NCBI GenBank assembly: GCA_039027055.1
Contig: JBCCLD010000057.1
Coordinates: forward strand, 1 to 15,640
Direction of reading: 5' to 3'
DNA length: 15,640 nt
From: JBCBEX01 sp039027055
GTDB lineage: Bacteria; Bacteroidota; Rhodothermia; Rhodothermales; Rubricoccaceae
A program made the position numbers and the translations under genes. Every line of letters begins with the position of its first letter. The first letter of the stretch is position 1. The notes beneath the pieces are model-generated. The model had not been told where the DNA came from. It saw only the letters and a program-made list of their open reading frames with translations, and did no database searches. This document shows positions 1 to 7,476 of this stretch, in pieces.

Positions 1-3000
1 TCGGCGTGCGCGAGTACCCAGCGGTGGACCCGCCCGTGATCTCGGTGTCGACGAGCTACCGCGGTGCCAACGCCGAGGTCATCGCGGCGCAGATCACCGA
101 GCCGCTGGAGGAGCGCATCAACGGCGTCGAGGGCATCCGCGCCCTCACCTCAATCTCGCGCGACGGGCGCTCCACGATCACGGTCGAGTTCGACCTCGGG
201 GCCGACCTCGAGCGCGCCGCCAACGACGTGCGCGACCGCGTCAGCCAAGCCGTTGGCGCGCTGCCGCCCGAGGTGGATCCGCCGCGCGTCTCCAAGGCGG
301 ATGCCGACGGCGACCCCATCGTCTTCCTCAACATCGCCAGCGACGAGCGCGAGCTGCTGGAGCTGTCCGAGATCGCCGAGAACCTCTTCAAGGAGCGCCT
401 GCAGACCATCGCGGGCGTGGCGCGCGTGGACATCTGGGGCGAGAAGCGCTACGCGATGCGTCTCTGGCTCGACCCTGCGAAGCTCGCCGCCTACCAGCTC
501 ACGCCGCTCGACGTGCAGCGCGCGCTCACGACGCAGAACGTCGAACTGCCAACCGGCCGCATCGAAGGCGACAACGTCGAGTTGACCGTGCGGATGATGG
601 GCCAGGTGCAGACGCCCGAGGCCTTCGAGGCCCTCATCGTCAAGCGCACCGGCGACCAACTCGTGCGGCTCGGCGACATCGGGCGCGCGGAACTGGGCGC
701 GGAGAACGAGCGCACGGTGCTCAAGCGCGACGGCACGCCGATGGTGGGCGTGGTGCTGCGCCCGCTGCCCGGCGCGAACTACATCGCCATCGTGGACGAG
801 TTCTACGACCGCCTGGAGACGATTCGCGCGGACCTCCCGCCGGACCTCCGGCTCGGCATCGGCTTCGACCAGACGACGCAGATCCGCGACTCCGTGGCGG
901 AAGTGCGGCAGACCATCTTCCTCGCGCTCGCGCTCGTCCTACTCGTCATCTTCCTCTTCTTGCGCGACTGGCGCAGCACCGTCGTCCCGGTCGTCGTGAT
1001 CCCGATTGCGCTCATCGGGGCGTTCGGCGTGATGGCGCTCTTCGGCTTCTCGATCAACGTGCTCACGCTCCTCGCGCTGGTCCTCGCCATCGGGCTCGTC
1101 GTGGACGACGCGATCGTGGTGCTGGAGAACATCTACGCGAAGATCGAGGAGGGCTATGACCCGATCCAGGCCGGCATCCTCGGCACGAAGGAGATCTTCT
1201 TCGCCGTCGTCGCGACGACGCTCGCGCTGGTGTCGGTGCTGCTGCCTATCGTGTTTCTGCCCGGGCTGACGGGTCGCCTCTTTCGCGAGTTTGGCCTCGT
1301 GCTGATGGGGGCCGTCGTGATCTCCAGCTTCGTCGCGCTCACGCTCACGCCGATGCTGGCGACGAAGCTGCTCAAAAAGCGCGACCGCAAGCCTCGGTTC
1401 TACAAGGCGACCGAGCCGTTCTTCGAGCGGCTGACCGAGGGCTACCGGCGGCTCCTCACGGGCTTCATCGCCCGCCGCTGGGCCGCGCCCGTCACGATGG
1501 CGCTCGCGCTCGGGCTGACCGTGCTCTTCTTCCGCACGCTGCCGTCCGAGCTTGCCCCGCTCGAAGACCGCAGCAACCTCCGCGCCTTCGCGACGGCCCC
1601 TGAGGGCGCGACGTTCGACTACATGGAGCGCTACGTCGGCGACCTCATCGGTCTCATCGAGGACGAGGTGCCGGAGGTCGACGCGCTCATCACGGTGACC
1701 TCGCCGGGCTTCGGCGGCGGGTCGTCGGTCAACTCGGCGTTCGCGCGCATCCGCCTCGTGCCGCCCAGCGCGCGGGAGCGCAGCCAGCAGGAAATTGCCT
1801 CGGCGCTCTCGCAGGCCACGCGCAGCCTCCCGGCGGCGCGGACGTTCATCTCGCAGGAGCAGACCATCTCCGTGGGGCGCGGCGGCGGGCAGCCGGTGCA
1901 GTACGTCCTCCAGGCCCCCAACCTCGCTAAGCTCGAAGCCGTGCTCCCCGCGTTCATGGAGCGCGCGCAGCAAGACCCCGCGTTCCGGTTCGTCGACGTC
2001 AACCTCAAGTTCACCAAGCCCGAGCTGCGCGTCGAGATCGACCGAGCGCGGGCGGAGAAGGTCGGCGTGTCGGTGCTCGACGTGGCGCAGACGCTGCAGT
2101 ACGCGCTGAGCGAGTCGCGGCTGGGCTACTTCGTGGCGAACGGGCAGCAGTACCAGGTGATCGCGCAGGTGGACCGCGCCGACCGCGACGAGACGGTGGA
2201 CCTGACGAGCCTGTCGGTGCGCGCGTCGAACGGCGACCCCGTCCCGCTCGACGGCCTCGTGACCGTGCGCGAGGCGAGCACGCCGCCGCAGCTCTTCCGC
2301 ACGGACCGGTTCCTCTCGGCGACCGTCAGCGCCTCCCTAGCGGATGGGGTGGCGCTCGCCGACGGCCTCGCCGCGATGGACGCCATCGCCGCCGACGTGC
2401 TCGACGCCTCGTTCTCGACCACGCTCGCCGGGCAGAGCCGCGACCTCGCCGAGAGCGCGGGCGGCATCGCGTTCGTGTTCCTGCTGGCGCTGCTGCTGAT
2501 CTACCTCGTGCTCGCGGCGCAGTTCGAGAGCTTCCGCGACCCGTTCACGATCCTGCTCACGGTCCCGCTCGCGCTCGCGGGCGCGCTGCTGGCGCTGTGG
2601 TACTTCAACCAGTCGCTTAACCTCTTCAGCCAGATCGGGCTTGTGATGTTGATCGGCCTGGTGACGAAAAACGCGATTCTGATCGTCGAGTTCGCCAACC
2701 AGCGCCGCGCGGCCGGGCGCACGGTCCACGAGGCCGCGCTGGACGCCGCTGCCGCCCGCTTCCGCCCGATCCTCATGACGGCCGCCTCCACGGCGCTCGG
2801 CACGCTGCCGATTGCGCTCGCGCTCGGTGCTGGTGCGGAGAGCCGCATGCCGATGGGCATCGCCATCATCGGCGGCCTGCTGATCGGCACCGCGCTGACG
2901 CTCTTCGTAATCCCGGCCGTCTACCCAGCGCTCACGCGCAAGACGCTCGCGCCCGCCATCGAGGAGGCGGCGGTGCCCAACGAACGCGGCGGCCCCGCCG

Positions 3001-3056
3001 GCGACGGGCTCGATGCGCCCGTCCCCGACGTAGCCGCCGCGGAGTCGTCACGCTGA
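1..3056 (+). CDS. RND-family efflux transporter permease subunit (5' partial)
   Basis: Inner-membrane proton-driven pump subunit of the AcrB/HAE1-like resistance-nodulation-division family, which works with a periplasmic adaptor and a TolC-type channel; neither partner is in the window. The frame is open to the left edge and enters at the 'G-V-R-E-Y-P-A-V-D-P-P' motif that normally follows the first membrane helix, so roughly 35-40 N-terminal residues are missing. The GTG at 6 is internal, not a start. Counting from that codon, the TM4 proton-relay pair is D367-D368 ('GLVVDDAIVVLEN') and the TM10 lysine is K888 ('GLVTKNAILIVEF'); both are intact. Two periplasmic porter halves and the repeated membrane halves are recognisable. 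The last 35 or so residues form a Pro/Ala/Asp-rich tail. Its substrate cannot be read from sequence; heavy-metal (CzcA-like) pumps seem less likely than the HAE1 type. It ends 10 bp before the convergent barrel gene. Confidence 0.95.
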   Translation, partial: GVREYPAVDPPVISVSTSYRGANAEVIAAQITEPLEERINGVEGIRALTSISRDGRSTITVEFDLGADLERAANDVRDRVSQAVGALPPEVDPPRVSKADADGDPIVFLNIASDERELLELSEIAENLFKERLQTIAGVARVDIWGEKRYAMRLWLDPAKLAAYQLTPLDVQRALTTQNVELPTGRIEGDNVELTVRMMGQVQTPEAFEALIVKRTGDQLVRLGDIGRAELGAENERTVLKRDGTPMVGVVLRPLPGANYIAIVDEFYDRLETIRADLPPDLRLGIGFDQTTQIRDSVAEVRQTIFLALALVLLVIFLFLRDWRSTVVPVVVIPIALIGAFGVMALFGFSINVLTLLALVLAIGLVVDDAIVVLENIYAKIEEGYDPIQAGILGTKEIFFAVVATTLALVSVLLPIVFLPGLTGRLFREFGLVLMGAVVISSFVALTLTPMLATKLLKKRDRKPRFYKATEPFFERLTEGYRRLLTGFIARRWAAPVTMALALGLTVLFFRTLPSELAPLEDRSNLRAFATAPEGATFDYMERYVGDLIGLIEDEVPEVDALITVTSPGFGGGSSVNSAFARIRLVPPSARERSQQEIASALSQATRSLPAARTFISQEQTISVGRGGGQPVQYVLQAPNLAKLEAVLPAFMERAQQDPAFRFVDVNLKFTKPELRVEIDRARAEKVGVSVLDVAQTLQYALSESRLGYFVANGQQYQVIAQVDRADRDETVDLTSLSVRASNGDPVPLDGLVTVREASTPPQLFRTDRFLSATVSASLADGVALADGLAAMDAIAADVLDASFSTTLAGQSRDLAESAGGIAFVFLLALLLIYLVLAAQFESFRDPFTILLTVPLALAGALLALWYFNQSLNLFSQIGLVMLIGLVTKNAILIVEFANQRRAAGRTVHEAALDAAAARFRPILMTAASTALGTLPIALALGAGAESRMPMGIAIIGGLLIGTALTLFVIPAVYPALTRKTLAPAIEEAAVPNERGGPAGDGLDAPVPDVAAAESSR

Positions 3057-3066
3057 GGCGCAGACA

Positions 3067-3762
3067 CTAGAACCGGAAGATGACGCCGATCTGTGGGATC
3101 AGCAGGTCCGTGCGCGAGCGGTCCACCTCGCTGAAGTCGATAGAGCCGTCCGGGTTGAAGTCGTCGTCCTGGAGGTATTCGGCTTCGCTGCCGAGCAGGT
3201 AGCGCACGCGCAGGTCGAGGAGCAACGAGCCCGTGAGGGACTGATGGAGCCGGATGCCGACGCCGGCCGAGAATCCGTAGCTAAAGGCGAAGTCGTCGAA
3301 GTTCACCGAGTCGAAGATGGGCTCGTCGTCGTCGAAGCCATCGTCCTCAACGCGGCTCTGGGTCCAGAAGTAGCTGAAGCCGAGGAGAGCGTCGGCGTAG
3401 GGCGTGATAGGGCCAGGGGTCGGAGGCAAAAGGCGCAGCACGAGGTGCCCCTGGGCAATGTTGTTGTCGGTGACGACGTCCACGCGCACGTTGCCGAGCG
3501 GACCCGCGCCGAGCGGGACGTTAAAGCGCTCGCGGCCGTAGATCATGAATGTGCCCTCCACGCCGATAGCAATGGGGGTGAGCGGAAACTGGTAGAGCGC
3601 CATGCCGGAGGCACCAAAGCCTACATTGTCCGTGGCATCGCCAAACTCGCCTTGGGGAATGCCGAGGATGAGCCCGCCACCGACGAGACCTTGTGCCGTG
3701 GCGGTGGTCGGAGCGAACAGGCCGAACGTGATGAGGGTGAAGAGAAGCAGGGTAGCACGCAT
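3067..3762 (-). CDS. Outer-membrane beta-barrel protein with acidic loops
   Basis: Predicted 231-residue outer-membrane protein of the small porin-like/OmpA-like beta-barrel type. It begins with a clear Sec signal peptide (basic R2, hydrophobic residues 4-16, A-T-A at 21-23 with cleavage expected before Q24). The mature part alternates glycine/aromatic-rich amphipathic strands and ends '...IGVIFRF' with a C-terminal phenylalanine, the usual recognition signal for barrel insertion by BAM. Two loops are strikingly acidic, residues 138-157 and 195-214. The second contains D201-F-N-P-D-G-S-I-D-F-S-E212, which fits the 12-residue EF-hand calcium loop pattern. The ATG at 3762 has no Shine-Dalgarno site, as is common in Bacteroidota. 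The gene is divergent from the sigma-54 activator and convergent with the pump gene. Its function is unknown; a channel, adhesin or structural barrel are all possible. Confidence 0.85.
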   Translation of the reverse strand: MRATLLLFTLITFGLFAPTTATAQGLVGGGLILGIPQGEFGDATDNVGFGASGMALYQFPLTPIAIGVEGTFMIYGRERFNVPLGAGPLGNVRVDVVTDNNIAQGHLVLRLLPPTPGPITPYADALLGFSYFWTQSRVEDDGFDDDEPIFDSVNFDDFAFSYGFSAGVGIRLHQSLTGSLLLDLRVRYLLGSEAEYLQDDDFNPDGSIDFSEVDRSRTDLLIPQIGVIFRF

Positions 3763-3997
3763 GGGGAGGAACTAGAAAAGGCGAGGCTGCACAAACAGGT
3801 GAAGGGACGCCGCAGGTGATCGGGTAGACCGACGCGGGTCGGCCGCGCAGACGAGGCGCTCCAAGGCGGAGCTACGGGGTGTCCGGAGAGCCGCTGCGTT
3901 GCCCCCAAAAGTAGCACGCGAGGCGCTGACCGTCGCGCACGAGGCCGGGATCGCCTGCGAGGGTCGTTTCTTCAGAATCAGACAAGGACTCGCGGAA

Positions 3998-4013
3998 TCG
4001 CGCCATTGCGCGA
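3998..4013. promoter_or_regulatory. Candidate enhancer (UAS) dyad for a sigma-54 activator
   Basis: Perfect inverted repeat TCGCGC-catt-GCGCGA with 6-bp arms and a 4-bp spacer. Its centre lies about 112 bp upstream of the start site predicted from the -24/-12 promoter, the usual place for sites bound by NtrC-family activators. The assignment to the product of the adjacent gene is inference. Confidence 0.45.
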
Positions 4014-4032
4014 CAAGCTGAGCTACTATTGG

Positions 4033-4060
4033 CTGTTCGATTTCCGCATATCTGTTCGAT
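4033..4060. repeat. Two 9-bp direct repeats in the activator control region
   Basis: CTGTTCGAT occurs at 4033-4041 and again, identical, at 4052-4060. The 19-bp period is close to two helical turns, so both copies would face the same side of the DNA. They lie between the dyad and the sigma-54 promoter and could be an additional protein-binding site. Confidence 0.4.
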
Positions 4061-4091
4061 AACAACCCATTTGCATTGAAACTTGATTTCA

Positions 4092-4107
4092 TGGCACAGT
4101 AGTTGCT
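4092..4107 (+). promoter_or_regulatory. Sigma-54 (RpoN) -24/-12 promoter
   Basis: TGGCAC (4092-4097), five bases, then TTGCT (4103-4107). The invariant GG (4093-4094) and GC (4105-4106) are exactly 12 bp apart, as sigma-54 holoenzyme requires. The predicted transcript would start near 4118, about 27 bases before the ATG at 4145. Because the downstream gene is itself a sigma-54 activator, the promoter implies autoregulation. Confidence 0.8.
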
Positions 4108-4144
4108 GACTTGTTTGTTGCTCGTTTAAGGTTGCCCTCTCGCC

Positions 4145-5566
4145 ATGCCCCTTCGCATCGCCCTCGTCGACGACGACGCCGACTACGCCCGCCTGCTGGC
4201 CCACCGCCTCGGCAGCGTCGGCGGTGTCCAGACCCACCACTACGCCTCCGGCACCGCTGCCGTGGACGCCCTGCGCGACCGCGGCACCGCCTTCGCCGAC
4301 CTCGTGTTCCTCGACCTCGTGATGCCCGGGCAGGATGGCCTCGCGACGCTTCAGAAGATGAACGGCCTCGCGCCGGACCTCCCCGTGGTGATGGTGTCGG
4401 CCAAGTCGGAGGTGCGCACCGCCGTCGAGGCTGTGCGGCTAGGGGCCTACGACTACCTCACGAAGGGCCAGGACGACCTCGTGCGCATCACGGGCATCGC
4501 CGAGCGCGTCGCCGAGCGCGTCGCGCTCCACCGTGAGGTCGAGACGCTGCGTCAGCGCGTCACCACCCCGGCAGGCTTCCCCGAGCTGCTCGGCGAGAGC
4601 GGCGCCATGTCGCATGTCTACCGCATGGTCAAGAAGGCCACGCGGGGGGACATCAATGTGGCCATCCAAGGCGAGAGTGGCACCGGGAAAGAGCTCGTCG
4701 CCGAGGCCATCCACCACAACTCTGCCCGCGCCGACGAGCCGTTCGTGATCGTCAACTGCGCGGCCATCCCGCGCGAGTTGATGGAGTCGGAGTTCTTCGG
4801 CCACGAGAAGGGCTCCTTCACGGGCGCGTTCGAGCGGAAGATCGGCACCTTCGAGCGCGCCGACCGCGGCACGCTCTTCCTCGACGAGATCGGCGAGCTC
4901 GACCTCGACCTGCAGGCGAAGCTGCTGCGCGTGCTCCAGAACGGCCGCCTCACCCGCGTCGGCGGCAACGAGACCATTGAGGTGGACGTCCGCGTGATCT
5001 CGGCCACCAACCGCGACATCCTGGAGATGGTGCGCGAGGGCACGTTCCGCGAGGACCTCTACTACCGCCTCTTCTCGTTTCCCATCCACCTCCCGCCACT
5101 GCGCGACCGCGACCAGGACGCCCTCCTGCTCGCCAACCACTTCCTCGCCCGCTTCCAGGAGCGCCACGAGGCCTTCGACGAGAAGTACCTCACCTCGACC
5201 GTCCAGCGCGCCATCCTGCGCTACGCCTGGCCGGGCAACGTGCGCGAACTCAAGAACGCCATCGAGCGCGCGGCGCTGGTCTCGGACGAGGACGGCATCA
5301 CGACGGAAGACCTGATGCTCGCCCAGCAGCCGCTCTCGGGCGACACCGAGGTGCTCACCGCCGAGCCAGCGACGCCGCGCGGCAAGCTCTTCGCCGCCGA
5401 GGACCCTGACGAGATCCTCCCCATCGAAGAGCTGAAGCGGCTCGCCGTGGAGCACGCCCTCCAGGTGTGCAAGGGCAACATCGAGAAGACCGCCCAGAAG
5501 CTCGGCGTGACCCGCTCGACGATCTACCGCCTGATGAAGAAATTCGACATCGACCAGGTGGCGTGA
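4145..5566 (+). CDS. Sigma-54-dependent response regulator (NtrC family)
   Basis: A cytoplasmic two-component response regulator that remodels sigma-54 RNA polymerase using ATP. The receiver domain (about 1-120) has the acidic cluster D9-D11, phospho-acceptor D57 ('FLDLVMPG'), S85 and K107. The AAA+ domain (about 147-370) has Walker A 'GESGTGKE' at 176-183, the sigma-54 contact loop GSFTGA at 223-228 (S for A at the second position, a common variant), and Walker B 'TLFLDEIGE' at 243-251. The last 30 residues, from G444, are a Fis-type helix-turn-helix ('GVTRSTIYRLM'). The length of 473 aa is normal for the full three-domain family. The ATG is supported by the receiver domain starting at residue 4 and by the promoter just upstream. 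No histidine kinase lies beside it, so it is an orphan in this window. Its targets are unknown apart from the probable control of its own gene and perhaps of the divergent barrel. Confidence 0.95.
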   Translation: MPLRIALVDDDADYARLLAHRLGSVGGVQTHHYASGTAAVDALRDRGTAFADLVFLDLVMPGQDGLATLQKMNGLAPDLPVVMVSAKSEVRTAVEAVRLGAYDYLTKGQDDLVRITGIAERVAERVALHREVETLRQRVTTPAGFPELLGESGAMSHVYRMVKKATRGDINVAIQGESGTGKELVAEAIHHNSARADEPFVIVNCAAIPRELMESEFFGHEKGSFTGAFERKIGTFERADRGTLFLDEIGELDLDLQAKLLRVLQNGRLTRVGGNETIEVDVRVISATNRDILEMVREGTFREDLYYRLFSFPIHLPPLRDRDQDALLLANHFLARFQERHEAFDEKYLTSTVQRAILRYAWPGNVRELKNAIERAALVSDEDGITTEDLMLAQQPLSGDTEVLTAEPATPRGKLFAAEDPDEILPIEELKRLAVEHALQVCKGNIEKTAQKLGVTRSTIYRLMKKFDIDQVA

Positions 5567-5614
5567 ATACGCACGGACCAGCGCCGCCGGTCGAGCGCCG
5601 CGGCTGAGGCGCCA
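5567..5614. terminator. Possible bidirectional terminator between convergent genes
   Basis: The 48-bp gap between the activator and the DUF971 gene is extremely GC-rich and can fold in several ways, for example GCGCC/GGCGC arms near 5595-5613. There is no T-tract on either strand, so an intrinsic terminator is only a weak suggestion. Confidence 0.2.
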
Positions 5615-5938
5615 CTACTGCAACGCAGGGTCGATCTCGCGGAGGAAGGACCACTGGTAGATGCCCGTGCTGTGGCCGTCGCCCCAGCGGATCTGGAGGC
5701 CGTAGTTGCCCGCCGGGCGCAATTCCTCGATGGTGTGCGTCTGCAGCGAGGGCAGCACGAAAATCATCGGGTCGATGGGTTCGTGCATCTTGCCGTGGCC
5801 GCCCCGGCAGGACACGCACGGGCACGCCCGGCGCAGCCCGTCGAACGACAGCACCGACGTGTGCCCGTCGCTCCACTCGATGGTGAGGTCCTGCGCGGTG
5901 TGGTCGGCAGCGAGGCGTATGGGATGCGGTGTGGACAT
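5615..5938 (-). CDS. DUF971 (gamma-butyrobetaine hydroxylase-like N-terminal domain) protein
   Basis: A 107-residue single-domain protein of the DUF971 family. Stand-alone members are small cytosolic proteins; the same fold is the zinc-bearing N-terminal domain of gamma-butyrobetaine hydroxylase. Visible hallmarks are 'WSDGHTS' at about 22-28, the cysteine cluster C39-x-C41-x-x-C44 ('CPCVSC'), the central 'P-A-G-N-Y-G-L-Q-I-R-W' strand and the closing 'GDGHSTGIYQWSFLRE'. The cysteines are expected to bind a metal, probably with a later histidine. Members are often linked to Fe-S or metal handling and to Mrp/ApbC-type proteins, but no such neighbour is visible here. ATG start at 5938, no strong Shine-Dalgarno site. 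A large imperfect dyad lies 66-99 bp upstream. Family assignment is firm, function is not. Confidence 0.9.
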   Translation of the reverse strand: MSTPHPIRLAADHTAQDLTIEWSDGHTSVLSFDGLRRACPCVSCRGGHGKMHEPIDPMIFVLPSLQTHTIEELRPAGNYGLQIRWGDGHSTGIYQWSFLREIDPALQ

Positions 5939-6177
5939 GGTCGAGACAGAGCGTAATCGTTCAGGTCGCGCCGCGAACGTTGGCAGCGGTGTGATCTACC
6001 GCTGTGCGAGCGTTGTAGTTCTATACAAGCTTCGCACGAGCCTCGTCGCTGAGGCTGGCGGGAGGGACTGCACGGGGGGCGTCGCAGACCACGCGGCTAG
6101 GCACCGAACCGAACATGCTGCGCTGCCCAGCGACGAGGCCTGTGCCCCGCGACGGCCTGGTAGCCGCATACGGCGTC
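5939..6177. other. Intergenic region upstream of DUF971 gene
   Basis: 239 bp with no supportable gene. It contains the control region of the leftward DUF971 gene, including the dyad at 6004-6037, and the 3' side of the leftward LamG-like gene. I see no clear intrinsic terminator. Confidence 0.5.
6004..6037. promoter_or_regulatory. 34-bp imperfect dyad / stem-loop upstream of DUF971 gene
   Basis: Arms of 14 bp (6004-6017 and 6024-6037) around a 6-bp centre. The outer GTGCGA/TCGCAC and inner TTGTA/TACAA blocks pair perfectly; the three central bases of each arm are not complementary. It may be an operator or a transcribed hairpin; it lies 66 bp upstream of the ATG at 5938. Confidence 0.4.
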
Positions 6178-7326
6178 TCACTTCACCGCCAGGCCTTCCG
6201 TGTCGTCGAGCCGTGCAACCAGGCCCCATCCGAAGAACGAGTTGGCGACAGCGATCAGCAGTTCGTTCTCCCCTTCTGTCAGCGGCAGTTCCAGGGAGGT
6301 GTTCTCGATCGTGGCGCGGCCCTGGGGTTCTTTCATGCCCGGTGTACCGTAGTAATTGGTCTCGGCGTGGAGAAACCGACCGTTGACGAAGACCCAGACT
6401 TCGTCGCTAAAGCCGAGATTAAGCCTACGTCTCTGTACCATCGAGGAAGTGAGGGTCGTCTTCAGCCACACCAGACGGCGCGTTCCCGCCGGGGTCATCC
6501 CATGGAGACGGCTCAGGTTGACGAGAGCGCGGTGTTCGGCGGCGATGGGAGTCCATGCGGCTGTGCTATCGGGGAGGTCCGAGTCCACCTCGCCTCCGAA
6601 CATGGTGGGGAGATCGTGAACCACGTCGCGGCCGATGGGAAACGCCCTAGGCGACGTGGCCGACCAGTTGCGTAGATACCTCGAATCGTTGCGTGTCGGA
6701 TCGTACCCGGCGGTGGCAGGCACATCTTCGGTGACGCCGGGGCGGAGGACAACGTTGGCAAATATGGCGTTGCCGACCAGCGAGATGCCTCCTTCCTCGG
6801 CGGCGCTCTCCAGGATAGGCACGTGCAGAGCGGGACGGTCCATGTCGTTCACGTAGGCCCGCATCTGGCGACCAGATATGACGAGCTTGACGTGATTCCA
6901 TCCCTCGCGATAGAGTGAGGCTGCGGCCTGGTAGTCGTCCGTCAAGTCCCACAGGCTCATGCTGTCCACGACCGCGGCATATTGCAGGGTCGTGCGCGAG
7001 TGCGGGCTCACAGGCCAAAAGGCGCGGAGGTAGAAATTCTCGCTCGCGTTTCGGCCCTCGGATTCTCTGAAGTTGATTCCTACGAAGCTCGGGTTGTTCA
7101 TCTCCACATCGAACTCGATAGTCCCATCGGCGAATGTCACGTCTTTCAGGTACAACCGCGCCCCGCCGTCCAACGTGCGTGCCGCCGATACGGAGCGGTG
7201 CGTGATGAACTCAACGCGCTCCGGGTCAGCTTCCCAGTAGGAAGAGGTCATCGGTATGTTCTGGTCCTGCGCGTAGAGGGGGAGCACGTAGCAGAGAGCA
7301 ACGAGGAGAGCGAGCGCTTTTCTCAC
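6178..7326 (-). CDS. Secreted LamG-like / jelly-roll two-domain protein
   Basis: Predicted exported protein of 382 residues when begun at the GTG at 7326, giving a clean signal peptide (V-R-K, then a hydrophobic run ending '...LPLYAQ'). A longer frame reaches a GTG at 7410, but it would bury the signal peptide behind 28 residues. The first half of the mature protein resembles concanavalin-A-like/LamG or DUF1080-type folds ('DGTIEFDVEM', 'WNHVKLVISGRQMRAYVND', 'GGISLVGN'). The second half resembles the jelly-roll accessory domains of glycosidases ('EVWVFVNGRF', 'LPLTEGENELLIAVANSFFGWG'). I see no convincing catalytic residues, so carbohydrate or surface binding is more likely than hydrolysis. 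It is divergent from the membrane regulator at 7490, whose C-terminal domain seems to share the fold. GC content is visibly lower than in the flanking core genes. Confidence 0.75.
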   Translation of the reverse strand: MRKALALLVALCYVLPLYAQDQNIPMTSSYWEADPERVEFITHRSVSAARTLDGGARLYLKDVTFADGTIEFDVEMNNPSFVGINFRESEGRNASENFYLRAFWPVSPHSRTTLQYAAVVDSMSLWDLTDDYQAAASLYREGWNHVKLVISGRQMRAYVNDMDRPALHVPILESAAEEGGISLVGNAIFANVVLRPGVTEDVPATAGYDPTRNDSRYLRNWSATSPRAFPIGRDVVHDLPTMFGGEVDSDLPDSTAAWTPIAAEHRALVNLSRLHGMTPAGTRRLVWLKTTLTSSMVQRRRLNLGFSDEVWVFVNGRFLHAETNYYGTPGMKEPQGRATIENTSLELPLTEGENELLIAVANSFFGWGLVARLDDTEGLAVK

Positions 7327-7361
7327 GGCCTGTTCGGTTAGATGATCGGGGGTGCGAGCAC

Positions 7362-7379
7362 GTACGAGGCGAATCGTAC
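7362..7379. promoter_or_regulatory. 18-bp dyad, candidate operator
   Basis: Perfect inverted repeat GTACGA-ggcgaa-TCGTAC with 6-bp arms and a 6-bp spacer. It lies 35 bp upstream of the GTG at 7326 in the divergent intergenic region, a natural place for a dimeric regulator to act on the LamG-like gene. Confidence 0.45.
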
Positions 7380-7441
7380 AGGGCTGCCACGACCGCGCGG
7401 GCAGCAACACTCAGGAACGGCCTTGCGTAGCGCCATTCCCA

Positions 7442-7476
7442 TTCAGGCCGCGTTCAAGTCGGTTCAACTCAATTCA
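7442..7476. repeat. Four helically phased TTCA repeats
   Basis: TTCA begins at 7442, 7453, 7463 and 7473, giving periods of 11, 10 and 10 bp. The two central copies are GTTCAA at 7452-7457 and 7462-7467. All four lie on one face of the helix, directly ahead of the regulator start, and could be an autoregulatory binding array. Confidence 0.4.

Larger units (their letters stand above)
3763..4144. other. 382-bp divergent intergenic control region
   Basis: No credible gene lies here; the short open frames across it lack family features. The barrel-proximal half (3763-3990) is GC-rich and shows nothing I can assign. The activator-proximal half becomes AT-rich (4061-4090) and carries, in order, a 16-bp dyad (3998-4013), a 9-bp direct repeat pair (4033-4060) and a sigma-54 promoter (4092-4107), each listed separately. 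Confidence 0.6.

Noticed and set aside
939..1973. 344-codon open frame on the minus strand inside the efflux pump gene
   Set aside because: Low-complexity Arg/Glu/His-rich translation typical of an antisense frame in GC-rich DNA; the plus-strand RND protein is unambiguous.
4068..4090. IHF-type bending site between UAS and sigma-54 promoter
   Set aside because: The AT-rich stretch matches only the WATCAA half of the consensus on the minus strand; the TTR half is absent.
4439..5455. 338-codon minus-strand frame opposite the sigma-54 activator
   Set aside because: Antisense shadow rich in Glu/Arg/Leu; the activator's Walker and GSFTGA motifs fix the true strand.
5706..6386. 226-codon plus-strand frame spanning the DUF971 gene and the following gap
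   Set aside because: Overlaps two minus-strand genes, Arg-rich composition, no domain or signal.
7327..7410. Upstream GTG start for the LamG-like gene
   Set aside because: It would put 28 polar residues before an obvious signal peptide.
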